Positions 52,724-60,571 of a stretch of 64,000 bases of DNA are shown in pieces. Numbering within the stretch: the first letter of the stretch is position 1; each line of letters starts with the position of its first letter. The stretch comes from Synergistes sp. (GTDB lineage Bacteria > Synergistota > Synergistia > Synergistales > Synergistaceae). Under the pieces are notes generated by a model. It saw nothing but the letters and a program-made list of their open reading frames with translations. It did not search any database and was not told the DNA's origin. The stretch spans positions 1 to 64,000 of the forward strand of contig JAFYJW010000013.1 of the NCBI GenBank assembly GCA_017537925.1, read 5' to 3'. Made by a program: the position numbers and the translations under genes.

Positions 52724-53638
52724 ATGCAGGGTCTTGAGCTCTGCCGCAGATATTACGAAGAGATCGCAGCGCCGCTGATAGAGGAAAAGTTCGGCGGCTG
52801 CGCGTCCCGCTTTGCCGCGGGGCTTGCGGGAGAAGGCTCGGAATGTCTCGGCTTTGACGACGAGATCTCGCGCGACCACGATTTCGGCCCCGGCTTCTGC
52901 CTGTGGCTTACGGATGAGGATTTCGAAAAGTACGGAGCCGAACTGAAAAAGCTTTACGACAGCCTGCCTAAGGAGTTCATGTGCATAACGCGCAATACTC
53001 AGCCTCAGGCCTCTCACAGAACAGGCGTTATCAGGATATCTGATTTTTACAGGCGCTATACAGGATGCAGCACAGTACCCCCCGACGAAGCCTCATGGTT
53101 CCGCATCCCTTCGCATCTTCTTGCCGCGGCGACTGCAGGCGCTGTGTTCAGGGATGATTTAGGCGAGTTTTCCGGCATACGAAAGGCGCTGCTGCCCTGC
53201 TATCCGCGCGACGTAAGGCTGAAAAAGCTTGCCGCGCGCGTATTCGTTATGGCGCAGGCCGGGCAGTACAATTACCCGAGATGCGTGAAGCGCGGCGACA
53301 TGTCCGCAGCGGCTTTTGCATTGAGCAGATTCGCCGAGGCCGCCCTTGAAGCCTTTCATCTGATAAATGAAAGATACGCCCCGTACTACAAGTGGCTTTT
53401 CAGGAGCGCAGAAAGGCTGCCAGTGCTTCGTGAAGCTGTTTCCGCGGTCGGCGGTATGTATTCGGAGCGCGGCGGAGAAACAGAAAAAATTGAATACATA
53501 TGTGAGCTGACCGCCGCGGAACTGCAAAGAAGCGGCTTGTCCGGCTCGCATGAATCGTTTCTGACATGTCACGCGGAAGAGATAATGCTGCGGATAAACA
53601 GCGCATACCTGAAAAAGTTCGGAGTGATGACCGGATGA
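52724..53638 (+). CDS. DUF4037 nucleotidyltransferase-fold protein
   Basis: I place this 304-residue protein in DUF4037. Residues 36-58 contain GEGSECLGFDDEISRDHDFG, a clear nucleotidyltransferase-type signature: a GS pair followed by acidic residues (DxD) for metal. The rest is helical. It could adenylylate or otherwise nucleotidylate a protein or small molecule; the target is unknown. AGGA lies 8 bases before ATG 52724, and a longer in-frame start inside the TPR gene is rejected. It joins the DUF4125 gene by an ATGA overlap. Confidence 0.8.
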   Translation: MQGLELCRRYYEEIAAPLIEEKFGGCASRFAAGLAGEGSECLGFDDEISRDHDFGPGFCLWLTDEDFEKYGAELKKLYDSLPKEFMCITRNTQPQASHRTGVIRISDFYRRYTGCSTVPPDEASWFRIPSHLLAAATAGAVFRDDLGEFSGIRKALLPCYPRDVRLKKLAARVFVMAQAGQYNYPRCVKRGDMSAAAFALSRFAEAALEAFHLINERYAPYYKWLFRSAERLPVLREAVSAVGGMYSERGGETEKIEYICELTAAELQRSGLSGSHESFLTCHAEEIMLRINSAYLKKFGVMTG

Positions 53639-54270
53639 CTGAAGAAGAAAAAAAAGAACTTATCGATCAGATAACGGAGCTTGAGTGGAAGTTTTTCGAC
53701 AAGGTCCCGAATGAGGGAGGACGCGCGCCCTGTCAGGATGACCGGCGCACGTTCCGCATAATGAGGAGCAGCCAGTTCCTCGCATGGAACGATGAAATGC
53801 TCGAAAGCTACATGGAGGACCTGCTGCAGGCGCTTGCCGCCGGAAGAAACCCTCTTACCGAAAAATACGGGTACATGATGTGCATAGCGGCGCCGGAAGA
53901 GAACAGGAAACTTGCCGATGTGCTGCCGCAGGTGACGGACGAGAAAAAAGCGGCGGCCGGCCGAATAGTATCTCTTCTTTCGGATCAGAATGCCGCCTTT
54001 GCGCAAAAGTATCCGCTTACGGCGATGCGGGCGCGCCCGCTGCGCAAAGAGGACGAAAGTGAAGACGGAGTGACGTCGGTCGAGAGATATCAGCTTGGCG
54101 AGCTGTGGACATATTCCATAAAGACCCTGTCGCTGATGGAGCGGCATCTGAAGCTGCTTGCGGAAAGCGGCAGGAGCTACCCCGAAGAAGTTATAGAAAA
54201 CAGCCTGAAACAGCGTGGCTTCAAAAGCCTTGCCGACGCAGAGGCATATCTTGCCTCGCGGCGCGGCTGA
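53635..54270 (+). CDS. DUF4125 family protein
   Basis: The 211-residue protein matches DUF4125, whose hallmark is ELEWKFFDKVPNEGGRAPCQ (residues 15-34) followed by DDRRTFRIMRSSQFLAW. It is soluble and mostly helical; function unknown. The start is ATG 53635, translationally coupled to the DUF4037 gene. From memory, DUF4037 and DUF4125 genes also occur together in Firmicutes, which suggests one shared pathway. Hairpin array B begins about 100 bases after the stop. Confidence 0.8.
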   Translation: MTEEEKKELIDQITELEWKFFDKVPNEGGRAPCQDDRRTFRIMRSSQFLAWNDEMLESYMEDLLQALAAGRNPLTEKYGYMMCIAAPEENRKLADVLPQVTDEKKAAAGRIVSLLSDQNAAFAQKYPLTAMRARPLRKEDESEDGVTSVERYQLGELWTYSIKTLSLMERHLKLLAESGRSYPEEVIENSLKQRGFKSLADAEAYLASRRG

Positions 54271-54368
54271 CGGCAAAATAACGACAGAAAAAAAGCCCGC
54301 CCGGAGTCCTTTTTGAGTTGAACAATGCACTATTTTTGGATGGTCGTTCAGGTTCTTAGGACATAAAA

Positions 54369-54605
54369 TGCGCCTTACGGCGCGTGAATTCATGCTTCGC
54401 ATCATGAATTGCGACTGCGTCGCATGAATTGCCCTGCGGGCATGAAATGCGCCTGACGGCGCGTGAATTGACGCAGGCGTCATGAATTGCGACTACGTCG
54501 CATGAATTGCGCTGACGCGCATGGAAAAGCAATTCAATTCATGGAGCGCAGCGAAAAATCATGGCGCAGCTAATTCATGCCGCGAAGCGGCAAATCATTG
54601 AATTT
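54369..54605. repeat. Modular hairpin array B (eight hairpins plus inverted tail)
   Basis: Eight hairpins of 13-16 bases follow one another, separated by the 5-base linker TGAAT (once TGAAA). Examples are TGCGCCTTACGGCGCG (54369), TGCGACTGCGTCGCA (54410), TGCCCTGCGGGCA (54430), TGACGCAGGCGTCA (54469) and TGCGCTGACGCGCA (54508). The stems differ in sequence but stay complementary. The tail (54522-54605) has the inverted linker ATTCA and another hairpin, GCCGCGAAGCGGC. This accounts for most of the 432-base gap between the DUF4125 gene and tRNA-Arg. No coding frame is maintained, since the unit length varies. Confidence 0.9.
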
Positions 54606-54659
54606 AATATGGATTACGGCTAACGGCGCGTAAAATTATAAGCTCCATTCGGGTAACGT

Positions 54660-54694
54660 AAAAAACCGCCCTTCTTTCGAGGGGCGGTTTTCTT
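54660..54694 (-). terminator. Terminator after tRNA-Arg
   Basis: AAAACCGCCC / GGGCGGTTTT forms a 10-base stem with a 10-base loop. On the minus strand it is followed by further Ts, 12 bases past the tRNA end. It can act in both directions. Confidence 0.85.
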
Positions 54695-54702
54695 AGCTAT
54701 AG

Positions 54703-54779
54703 TGGCGCGCCGGACAAGATTTGAACTCGTAACCTTCGGATCCGTAGTCCGATGCTCTATCCAGTTGAGCTACCGGCGC
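54703..54779 (-). tRNA. tRNA-Arg (anticodon ACG)
   Basis: A 77-base cloverleaf on the minus strand: acceptor stem GCGCCGG / CCGGCGC, discriminator G and encoded CCA. The D arm contains AGCTCAACTGGATAGAGC, the anticodon loop is CTACGGA (anticodon ACG) and the T arm contains GTTCAAATC. ACG is expected to be edited to ICG and to read CGU, CGC and CGA. Confidence 0.97.
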
Positions 54780-54793
54780 ATATTAGGTTTTTA

Positions 54794-54889
54794 TGGCGGT
54801 GAGGCAGGGATTTGAACCCTGGAGGGAGATTTTTGCCCCCCTACCCGCTTAGCAGGCGAGCGCCTTCAGCCTAGCTCGGCCACCTCACC
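54794..54889 (-). tRNA. tRNA-Ser (anticodon GCT)
   Basis: A 96-base class II tRNA on the minus strand: acceptor GGTGAGG / CCTCACC, discriminator G and encoded CCA, long variable arm (GTAGGGGGGCAAAAATCTCC region) typical of serine tRNAs, anticodon loop CTGCTAA, T loop GTTCAAATC. It reads AGC and AGU and lies 14 bases upstream of tRNA-Arg, so they share a transcript. Confidence 0.97.
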
Positions 54890-54924
54890 AACAGCAGATA
54901 TTCTATTACGCATCAAATGATTTG

Positions 54925-55458
54925 TCAATCGCTCTGTTTTTCCGCTGTTTCGCGCTTCTCTGCGGACTCGTCGAGGTAAAGCGTCATATCGTACCAGCGG
55001 GTTCCCCCGTGTTCTGATGCCGAGACTCCTTCGCATTTGTAGCCGAACTTCTGATAAAAACCGATCAGATACTCTTTGCAGTTAAGTGTGATCAGTTTTT
55101 TCCCGCTTTTCTTTGCACGTTTTATATATTCGTTCATCAGCATCGTCGCATAGCCCTTATGCTGCTCTTCGGGGATCAGGTCGATGCCGAAGACCATCTG
55201 ACAGGGCATACTGTCGTCATGCAGCGCGGTCGACGAGTAGAGGTCGTCTGTTATTTTTCGCTGTTTCGTCACGCAGCCGTTGATGAATCCGATTATCCTG
55301 CCGTCCTTTTCTGCTACAAGAAAGGTCTCTTTATACGCTTTTATCCTCTTTTCGATGCTGTTGCGCGTTGCGGCCTCCGCCTCGGGAAAACAGATGCTTT
55401 CGATCTCCGCTATCCTGTCAAGGTCTGATAATGTGGCTTTTCTTATTTTTATGCTCAT
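54925..55458 (-). CDS. GNAT-family N-acetyltransferase
   Basis: The 177-residue protein has the GNAT fold. It starts IRKATLSDLDRIAEIESICF, has the conserved region FGIDLIPEEQHKGYATMLMN (motif A, acetyl-CoA pyrophosphate loop with the QxxGxA-like element) and ends with a GFYQKFGYKCEG motif B. The acceptor is unknown. The C-terminus is a charged tail. It has its own promoter upstream and lies next to the tRNA pair. Confidence 0.9.
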   Translation of the reverse strand: MSIKIRKATLSDLDRIAEIESICFPEAEAATRNSIEKRIKAYKETFLVAEKDGRIIGFINGCVTKQRKITDDLYSSTALHDDSMPCQMVFGIDLIPEEQHKGYATMLMNEYIKRAKKSGKKLITLNCKEYLIGFYQKFGYKCEGVSASEHGGTRWYDMTLYLDESAEKRETAEKQSD

Positions 55459-55498
55459 GCTTTCTGTCCCCCCTATCCTGCGTCACAGAATTATATTA

Positions 55499-55527
55499 AC
55501 ATTAAACAATCTGCTGTGTTCTGTCAA
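55499..55527 (-). promoter_or_regulatory. Promoter of the GNAT gene
   Basis: On the minus strand a perfect TTGACA (55522-55527), a 17-base spacer and TAATGT (55499-55504) lie about 41 bases before the start codon. Confidence 0.65.
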
Positions 55528-55780
55528 TAGCAAAAAAATTAAAAATTAAAATGCAGTTTACTTTCGGTGCGGCGTTGTCTGTTTTGCTCTCTTTCTGCGG
55601 TTATAAGCGGTCACTTTTATTGCGCTGCGGTTTCGCGGCGTTTTTGAGGGCACAAAGCCTGCGCCGGGTGCGAAAGTATTGTATTATATATAGCGTCGGG
55701 CGGCGCAATACGTGCGTATAAACACAGCAGCGCCTTTTGTCCGGCGAAGCAAGTATAAAAAAGATTCGGGGGAGATTCCT
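55528..55780. other. Gene-free region between the GNAT gene and the second flavoprotein
   Basis: Together with the GNAT leader and promoter this makes a 322-base gap. It is AT-rich near 55530-55560 and then GC-rich. I see no coding frame of note and no recognised RNA. TATTATATATAGC near 55681 could provide the -10 of the flavoprotein promoter, without a convincing -35. Confidence 0.5.
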
Positions 55781-56425
55781 GTGAAAAATATAGTCGCGAT
55801 CAACGCAAGCCCGAGATCGGGATGGAATACCGATATTTTAGTGCGTGAGGCTGCCGCGGGCGCTCAGTCTGCGGCAGCTCATGCTGAGGTCATAAGCCTG
55901 TACAGGCTGGATAAATTTACAGGCTGTATTTCATGCTTTGCCTGCAAAACGCCGGAACACAAAGGAGTATGCGTATATAAGGACGGGCTTGCTCCGGTGC
56001 TTGAAAAGATCAGAAAAGCAGACGGTCTGATAATCGGGACGCCCAACTATCTTGGACAGGCGACGGCTGCGTTCCGCGCGCTTTACGAGCGCCTTATATT
56101 TCAGTATATAACTTACAGGAAAGATGCGATCAGCTGCAGCGAACGCAGGATACCTGTGCTTCTGATATTCACCAGCAACGCGCCGAAAGAATTATATCCG
56201 AAGGTCGGCTACGATAAAATGATCGACGACTATAAGGGAAATTTCGAGTGCATAATCGGACCCGTGAACGTCATCGTATCGGCCGATACGCTTCAGGTGA
56301 ACGACTACGGAAAATACGACTGGACATACTTCGATCCGGAAAAGAAGAAAGAGCGCCGCGAAACCGTGTTTCCTAAAGAGCGTGAGGCCGCCTTCCGCGC
56401 CGGGGCTGATATGTGCAGGCAGTAA
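55781..56425 (+). CDS. Iron-sulfur flavoprotein-like NADPH-dependent FMN reductase
   Basis: The 214-residue protein has the flavodoxin-like FMN loop INASPRSGWNTDILVREA near residue 7 and GTPNYLGQATAAFRALYER near 87. Residues 46-61 read CISCFACKTPEHKGVC, a compact cysteine group of iron-sulfur flavoprotein type, although the last spacing (8) is longer than usual. It probably reduces small acceptors or metals in the cytoplasm. The start is GTG 55781, about 7 bases after GGGGGAGA; a longer in-frame start is rejected. It is a paralogue of the protein at 19060. A strong terminator follows. Confidence 0.85.
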   Translation: MKNIVAINASPRSGWNTDILVREAAAGAQSAAAHAEVISLYRLDKFTGCISCFACKTPEHKGVCVYKDGLAPVLEKIRKADGLIIGTPNYLGQATAAFRALYERLIFQYITYRKDAISCSERRIPVLLIFTSNAPKELYPKVGYDKMIDDYKGNFECIIGPVNVIVSADTLQVNDYGKYDWTYFDPEKKKERRETVFPKEREAAFRAGADMCRQ

Positions 56426-56443
56426 ATGCCTCTTTAATATGAA

Positions 56444-56477
56444 GGGCGCCGCATCTGTTTTTGCGGCGCCCGTGCTT
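56444..56477 (+). terminator. Intrinsic terminator of the second flavoprotein gene
   Basis: A 9-base GC stem (GGGCGCCGC / GCGGCGCCC) with a 10-base loop is followed by GTGCTTTTTG, in the gap to the convergent thiW gene. Confidence 0.85.
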
Positions 56478-56494
56478 TTTGTCTGAAAAAGCGG

Positions 56495-57019
56495 CTAAAT
56501 GAGCGCGCCGAAGGTCCTTGTTATCTCCAGCCTCTTTTGCAGACAGCAGAAGAGTACCGCGCCTATCGCAGCGCCCGGGACGCAGCTCATAAGGAAAGAG
56601 CCCGAAAGAAAAAGGAAGCCGGCGCTTTTTCCGATGGCGGGACCTAAGATCCTGGCCGCGACCCAGGCGCCGACTATGCCGGTGCCAACAGGTTCGGCAC
56701 ATGCCGCGCAGAACTTGTATTTTCCCGGCAGCGCCCGCGCAGCGAGCCCGACAAAAAGCGCGCCGAACATGCTCCCGGGGAATGCGAAGAGGCTTCCGGT
56801 CCCCAGCATATTCCTGATGACGCTGGTGGTGAACGCGGCTCCTACAGCCCACCACGGTCCCAGTAATATTCCGGCAAGCACGTTGATCGTATGCTGGAAC
56901 GGAAAGCATCTGGCGGGGCCGACGGGTATAGACACGACCGAGAGCACTGTGCCGGCAGCGGCAAACATACCTGCAAGAACAGCCCTTTTGAGCAGTTTTT
57001 TCTTATCGTTGTTTTGCAT
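56495..57019 (-). CDS. thiW: Thiamine-precursor ECF transporter S component ThiW
   Basis: The 174-residue membrane protein has five to six helices and matches ThiW, the predicted hydroxyethylthiazole importer of ECF type. Typical features are GPARCFPFQHTINVLAGIL near residue 34 and PGSMFGALFVG near 81. It is the third gene of the TPP-riboswitch operon, after thiM and thiE, which fits salvage of the thiazole moiety. No ECF energising genes are next to it. Confidence 0.92.
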   Translation of the reverse strand: MQNNDKKKLLKRAVLAGMFAAAGTVLSVVSIPVGPARCFPFQHTINVLAGILLGPWWAVGAAFTTSVIRNMLGTGSLFAFPGSMFGALFVGLAARALPGKYKFCAACAEPVGTGIVGAWVAARILGPAIGKSAGFLFLSGSFLMSCVPGAAIGAVLFCCLQKRLEITRTFGALI

Positions 57020-57043
57020 AGCTATCCTCCCGTTATCTGCGTT

Positions 57044-57703
57044 TTATATAAATGCTTTGCTGAAGATTCTGTCTGCTTCTTTTATCAGTTTCCGCGCTTC
57101 CGCTTCCGGATCGGCCGCATTCAGCAGCGCCGCTGATACGGCCGCGCCGCATGCTCCGCATCCTTCAAGGAGAGCGATGTTGCCGGCATTGATTCCTCCT
57201 ATCGCGACCGCCGGTATCAGCGCGGAAGAGAGAGCTCTTTTTATGCCCTCGGGTCCTATCACGGAGGCATCCTTTTTTGTCGCTGTGCCGAAGGCTGCGC
57301 CGCAGCCTATGTAGTCAGCGCCGGAATTCTGCGCCTCCGCTGCCAGTTCCCGTGTGCGTGCGCTTGCGCCTATAATTAAGCTGTCGCCTGCGATTCTTCT
57401 TGCAGCGGGAAGCGGCAGGTCGCTCTGCCCCAGGTGCACCCCGTCGGCTCTTGCGGCGAGCGCGATATCAAGCCTGTCGTTTACGAAAAACAGCGCCCCG
57501 TGGGCATGACATATTTTTCTGAGCGCTTCAGCCGTGCGCAGGCATTCACGCGCCGTCCAGCTTTTTACCCGCAGCTGTACGGCTGTGACACCGCCGTCAA
57601 GCGCAAGGGCTGCTTTTCTGAGCGTCTCCTCCGGCGTCAGTCCTTCTCCGCATATAAGATAGAGTCTCAGCCGGCAGGCAAGTTTTTGGGAATTATTTAC
57701 CAT
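57044..57703 (-). CDS. thiE: Thiamine-phosphate synthase
   Basis: ThiE couples hydroxymethylpyrimidine diphosphate and thiazole phosphate to thiamine phosphate. The 219-residue TIM barrel shows LYLICGEGLTPEETL, VQLRVKSWTARE, FVNDRLDIALAARADGVHLG and IIGASART, with the product loop IGPEGIKRAL and VAIGGINAGN. I use ATG 57703, one base after the thiM stop; upstream in-frame ATGs at 57721 and 57727 overlap thiM and are possible. No strong ribosome site is seen, so coupling to thiM is likely. Confidence 0.94.
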   Translation of the reverse strand: MVNNSQKLACRLRLYLICGEGLTPEETLRKAALALDGGVTAVQLRVKSWTARECLRTAEALRKICHAHGALFFVNDRLDIALAARADGVHLGQSDLPLPAARRIAGDSLIIGASARTRELAAEAQNSGADYIGCGAAFGTATKKDASVIGPEGIKRALSSALIPAVAIGGINAGNIALLEGCGACGAAVSAALLNAADPEAEARKLIKEADRIFSKAFI

Positions 57704-57704
57704 T

Positions 57705-58436
57705 TTATAAGCTTCTTTCATTCTCATTGAATTTTGCAAGCAGATCAAGGAATCTTATCCGGAAGGAATAAGGTCCCGGCGTGCCCTCTGCTGCCGACGC
57801 AGCGCGCCTGAAAAGTTTGAGCGCTCTGCGGCAGGCGTCAAGCGGCGGCATCGAAGCGCAGAAAAGCGCTGTGGCGCTCCCGAGTGCGCAGCCTATGCCG
57901 CTCGTGCGGCGCAGCATCGAAGACCCACCGCCTATCCTTATCAGGCGTTTGCCGTCTGACAGGTGATCGTACCTGCCGGTGCAGTAGACAGCGCAGCGGT
58001 ATCTTTTTGCGCAGGCAGCTGCAAGTTCTGCGGCATTGCCGATGTCCGCGGAGCAGGAGACGCCGCGCGGCGCCGTGCCGGCTCCGGCAAGCGCGCCTAT
58101 CTCCGCTTCGTTTCCCTTTATCACGGAGAAATTAAATTCCTTAAGCAGCGCGCGGGTGATATCCGTGCGGTACTTTGAAAATCCGCAGCCAACCGCGTCA
58201 AGCACTGCAGGCACAGTATTGTCAGCCGCTGCGCGCAGTGCCGTGCTGTACAGCTCATATGCGTTGCAGGGCGGCGTTCCGGTATTTATCAGAAGAGCGT
58301 CGCAGGACGCGGCCGTTTTAGCTGCTTCTTCAACGTTGTCAGTCATTATCGAAGATCCGCCGAGAATAGCCGTGCAGTCCGCCTGAAGCTGCGCGGAGAC
58401 CATATTCGTTATCTGGTATATAAGAGGTATCGTCAT
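57705..58436 (-). CDS. thiM: Hydroxyethylthiazole kinase
   Basis: ThiM phosphorylates the thiazole alcohol for salvage. The 243 residues are a little short for the family (about 260-270). Visible motifs are YQITNMVSAQLQADCTAILG, LLINTGTP near 53, VLDAVGCGFSKYRTD near 81 and VIKGNEAEIGALAG near 109; the catalytic-loop region GIGCALGSATALFCA near 184 resembles the family's GTGCxL with isoleucine. ATG 58436 has GGAGG 9 bases upstream. First gene after the TPP riboswitch. Confidence 0.93.
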   Translation of the reverse strand: MTIPLIYQITNMVSAQLQADCTAILGGSSIMTDNVEEAAKTAASCDALLINTGTPPCNAYELYSTALRAAADNTVPAVLDAVGCGFSKYRTDITRALLKEFNFSVIKGNEAEIGALAGAGTAPRGVSCSADIGNAAELAAACAKRYRCAVYCTGRYDHLSDGKRLIRIGGGSSMLRRTSGIGCALGSATALFCASMPPLDACRRALKLFRRAASAAEGTPGPYSFRIRFLDLLAKFNENERSL

Positions 58437-58469
58437 GATGCATTGCCTCCGATGCAAATTACCGCATAT

Positions 58470-58499
58470 AAAAAGCCCCGCTCGGGTAAAGAGCGGGGC
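58470..58499 (-). terminator. Riboswitch-controlled terminator ahead of thiM
   Basis: On the minus strand GCCCCGCTC / GAGCGGGGC (9-base stem, 7-base loop) ends in TTTTT. It lies between the TPP aptamer and thiM, so TPP binding should lead to early termination. Confidence 0.9.
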
Positions 58500-58515
58500 A
58501 TCAGTTCTTTCTGTC

Positions 58516-58602
58516 TCGCTCCCTACGCCGGCATTGACCGGATCAGGTCTGGGGTCGAAGCGCTGGCTTCCTCTCAGCTTATATAAGCTCCCCCGGAGTT
58601 AT
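58516..58602 (-). ncRNA. TPP riboswitch (THI element)
   Basis: On the minus strand the aptamer carries the conserved CTGAGA (pyrimidine sensor arm) and ACCTGATCCGGTCAATGCCG, followed by GCGTAGGGA, flanked by the closing GGGG and CCC stem strands. This matches the THI-box consensus closely. It sits upstream of thiM-thiE-thiW and precedes a terminator, so it turns the operon off when thiamine diphosphate is abundant. Confidence 0.97.
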
Positions 58603-58605
58603 TGT

Positions 58606-58634
58606 ATTATCGCGCCGAATATCTGTCCTGTCAA
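58606..58634 (-). promoter_or_regulatory. Promoter of the thi operon
   Basis: On the minus strand a perfect TTGACA (58629-58634), a 17-base spacer and GATAAT (58606-58611) lie just upstream of the TPP aptamer. Confidence 0.75.
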
Positions 58635-58887
58635 CTCAGGCCTGCACGCACATCGATGTTTCCCGGCACTGAGCAGTGCGTTTGACCTTGCGCGAGCAGG
58701 GGCGGAAGAGCATTGGCAGACTGCAGTGCACGAAAAGGTCATCTCCTGCCCCCGTGCTTTTCATTGCGGCCGGAGAGATTACCGGAAAATCAGCTTTGCG
58801 AAAAAACGTACGGACGCGTCTGTACCCGCGCCGAAAAGCGTTCGGGACTGCCGTATTGCCCGTATGCAGATATAAATTTTTCCTCTC
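58635..58887. other. Gene-free region between the thi promoter and the Nuo-like operon
   Basis: About 250 bases without a convincing gene. Open frames exist on both strands, but none has a family match, a good ribosome site or sensible composition. No RNA family is recognised; CACTGAGCAGTG (near 58665) is a small palindrome only. Confidence 0.5.
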
Positions 58888-58896
58888 TGCTATAAT
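58888..58896 (+). promoter_or_regulatory. Extended -10 promoter of the Nuo-like operon
   Basis: TGCTATAAT (58888-58896) is an extended -10 element 76 bases before ATG 58973; no clear -35 is visible. Confidence 0.5.
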
Positions 58897-58972
58897 ATAT
58901 AAGCGGTCGGACGTCTTTTTGCCGGCGGCGTATAGTTGTCTGCCCGGCTTTAGCCGCAGGAAAGGTGAGTTT

Positions 58973-60571
58973 ATGAATTTTTCCCTTATTTTTAAATCAA
59001 TGCCGATGCCCGTTCTTGCGCTTGCTCTTCCGCTTGCCGGCGCCGCGGCGTACGGCCTTTTGCTCTTATACAACAGCTTTTTTGTCAGGTGGACCCGCAG
59101 GCCCGCTGAGCTTTCCAGGCTCTGGTGCAAGCTGCCCTTTTTTCTGATTCTCTGTGTCGGTGCGGTCATATCCGTTTCGATATGGAAATATGCAAGAGGC
59201 GCGGCAGGACAGTTTTATGCGCTGACAGGCAGCGGCTGGAGCGGAGTTCTTTCGCCGGAGAGCGGAAAGAATATTCAGTCCGCGCTTCGCATAGATGCTT
59301 TCGGCGCGACCTCTGCCGCGCTTATGAGCATCGTGCTGCTCACAGCCGGGATAAGGGCGCTTGCCGAACGCAGGGAGCCTATAACGCCGCGCCTTATAAT
59401 GTTCTTTCTGCTTGTATGCGCCGGGATACAGGGGATATTCCTGCTGAATAATCTCTTTGCCCTCTTTTTCTTCCTTATCATGACCCAGATCGGGGTAACC
59501 GGGCTTTACCGCGGTTTCTCAAAGGAAGCGCTGCTCCCGCGCGGCCGGCATTTCTTCTATTACCTTTCGCGCCTTCTGCTGCTTGTAATGTTCCTTGCCG
59601 GTTCGCTTATCCTCGGAAACAGATACGGCAGCACGAATATAAGCGTGCTTGCACAGAATATAGAGCCGGGCCCGGAATCTCTGTCTGCTTTTGTTCTTTT
59701 GGTCGTGCCTATGCTTTATATCTTTATAAAGCCGTCTCCGTTCATTGACGGAGCCGCGAAAAACTGTTTCTTTGCGATCAGGACCCAGGCTACGCTCTTT
59801 ATCGTCTTCCGCGTCGTGTTTTCTCTTTACGGCCCGATGCGCGGGCTGCAAAAAGTCCCTGCGGTCTTTATGATGATAGGGCTCGCTCTGCTTGTTTATT
59901 CGCTGCTGCAGCTGTCGAAAGGGCCGGAACCCGCCGATCTTATGGATTCGGTGATCTGCTGCATGAAAGGGATGATAACGGTCTCTATCGGCGTCGCTAT
60001 GAGCGGCTGTTTCGGCGCCGAAAGAGCCGCGGTCTACGGAGTGGGGGCACTGGAGGCTATGATATCGCTGTGGCTCGTATTTCTGCCTCTTTCGGCCGCT
60101 TTGATTCTGATAACCTCATTTTTGAAGGAACGCAGCGAGAATGGCTTTGAATTGTGGCAGTACGGTCTGCTTTTCAAACGTTTTCCGTTTGTCTCGTTAT
60201 TCCTTCTTGCTATCCTTGCGATAGCCGCCGGCCTTCCGCCTTTTGCGGGCTACGAAGGCAAGCAGATGCTCCTTCGTTCGGCCAACTTTATCAGCCCGTT
60301 TCTCACAGTGGCGCTCTTTTCCCTTAACGTGGTGATCTTCTTTACAGCGCTTCGTTATCTCTTTGTCCTTTCAGCGGGAGGCTCGGAAGGAAAAGCCAGC
60401 TTTGAGGGAACCCGCGCGGCCATTCTGCCTCTTGCGGTTCTTGTTGTTATTTTTACCGCGGCGACTCTGACTCCCGGCATGATATTTTCAGATTCGGTCT
60501 TGCCGTCCGCGGAATCTCTGATAAACAGAACTGTTCCGCTGCCTGTTTCTCAGGCGGAGGAGGGAAAATAA
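58973..60571 (+). CDS. Divergent NuoN/HyfB-like antiporter-type membrane protein
   Basis: The 532-residue protein has about fourteen hydrophobic helices and the length of complex I/hydrogenase antiporter-like subunits. The C-terminal third aligns by eye with NuoN-type proteins (GLPPFAGYEGKQMLLRSANF, equivalent to PPLAGFxGK). The helix-5 glutamate normally in a WE pair is replaced (FFFLIMTQ), and the usual helix-7/8 PFHxWLP and lysine-bearing regions are not recognisable. AAAGGTGAG precedes ATG 58973. It is followed by two more membrane genes without spacing. Proton pumping is therefore doubtful; it may be a structural or ion-channel relative. Confidence 0.65.
   Translation: MNFSLIFKSMPMPVLALALPLAGAAAYGLLLLYNSFFVRWTRRPAELSRLWCKLPFFLILCVGAVISVSIWKYARGAAGQFYALTGSGWSGVLSPESGKNIQSALRIDAFGATSAALMSIVLLTAGIRALAERREPITPRLIMFFLLVCAGIQGIFLLNNLFALFFFLIMTQIGVTGLYRGFSKEALLPRGRHFFYYLSRLLLLVMFLAGSLILGNRYGSTNISVLAQNIEPGPESLSAFVLLVVPMLYIFIKPSPFIDGAAKNCFFAIRTQATLFIVFRVVFSLYGPMRGLQKVPAVFMMIGLALLVYSLLQLSKGPEPADLMDSVICCMKGMITVSIGVAMSGCFGAERAAVYGVGALEAMISLWLVFLPLSAALILITSFLKERSENGFELWQYGLLFKRFPFVSLFLLAILAIAAGLPPFAGYEGKQMLLRSANFISPFLTVALFSLNVVIFFTALRYLFVLSAGGSEGKASFEGTRAAILPLAVLVVIFTAATLTPGMIFSDSVLPSAESLINRTVPLPVSQAEEGK

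Noticed and set aside
54369-54605. CRISPR array
   Set aside because: The repeat part is only a 5-base linker, the variable parts are self-complementary hairpins of 13-16 bases, and no cas genes are present.
54271-54924. Integrative element at the tRNA genes
   Set aside because: No integrase, no duplicated tRNA 3' end and no phage or transfer genes are found nearby.
58636-59169. Minus-strand gene opposite the Nuo-like start
   Set aside because: The 177-codon frame has no family match and very unusual basic composition, overlaps a well-supported membrane gene, and has no ribosome site.
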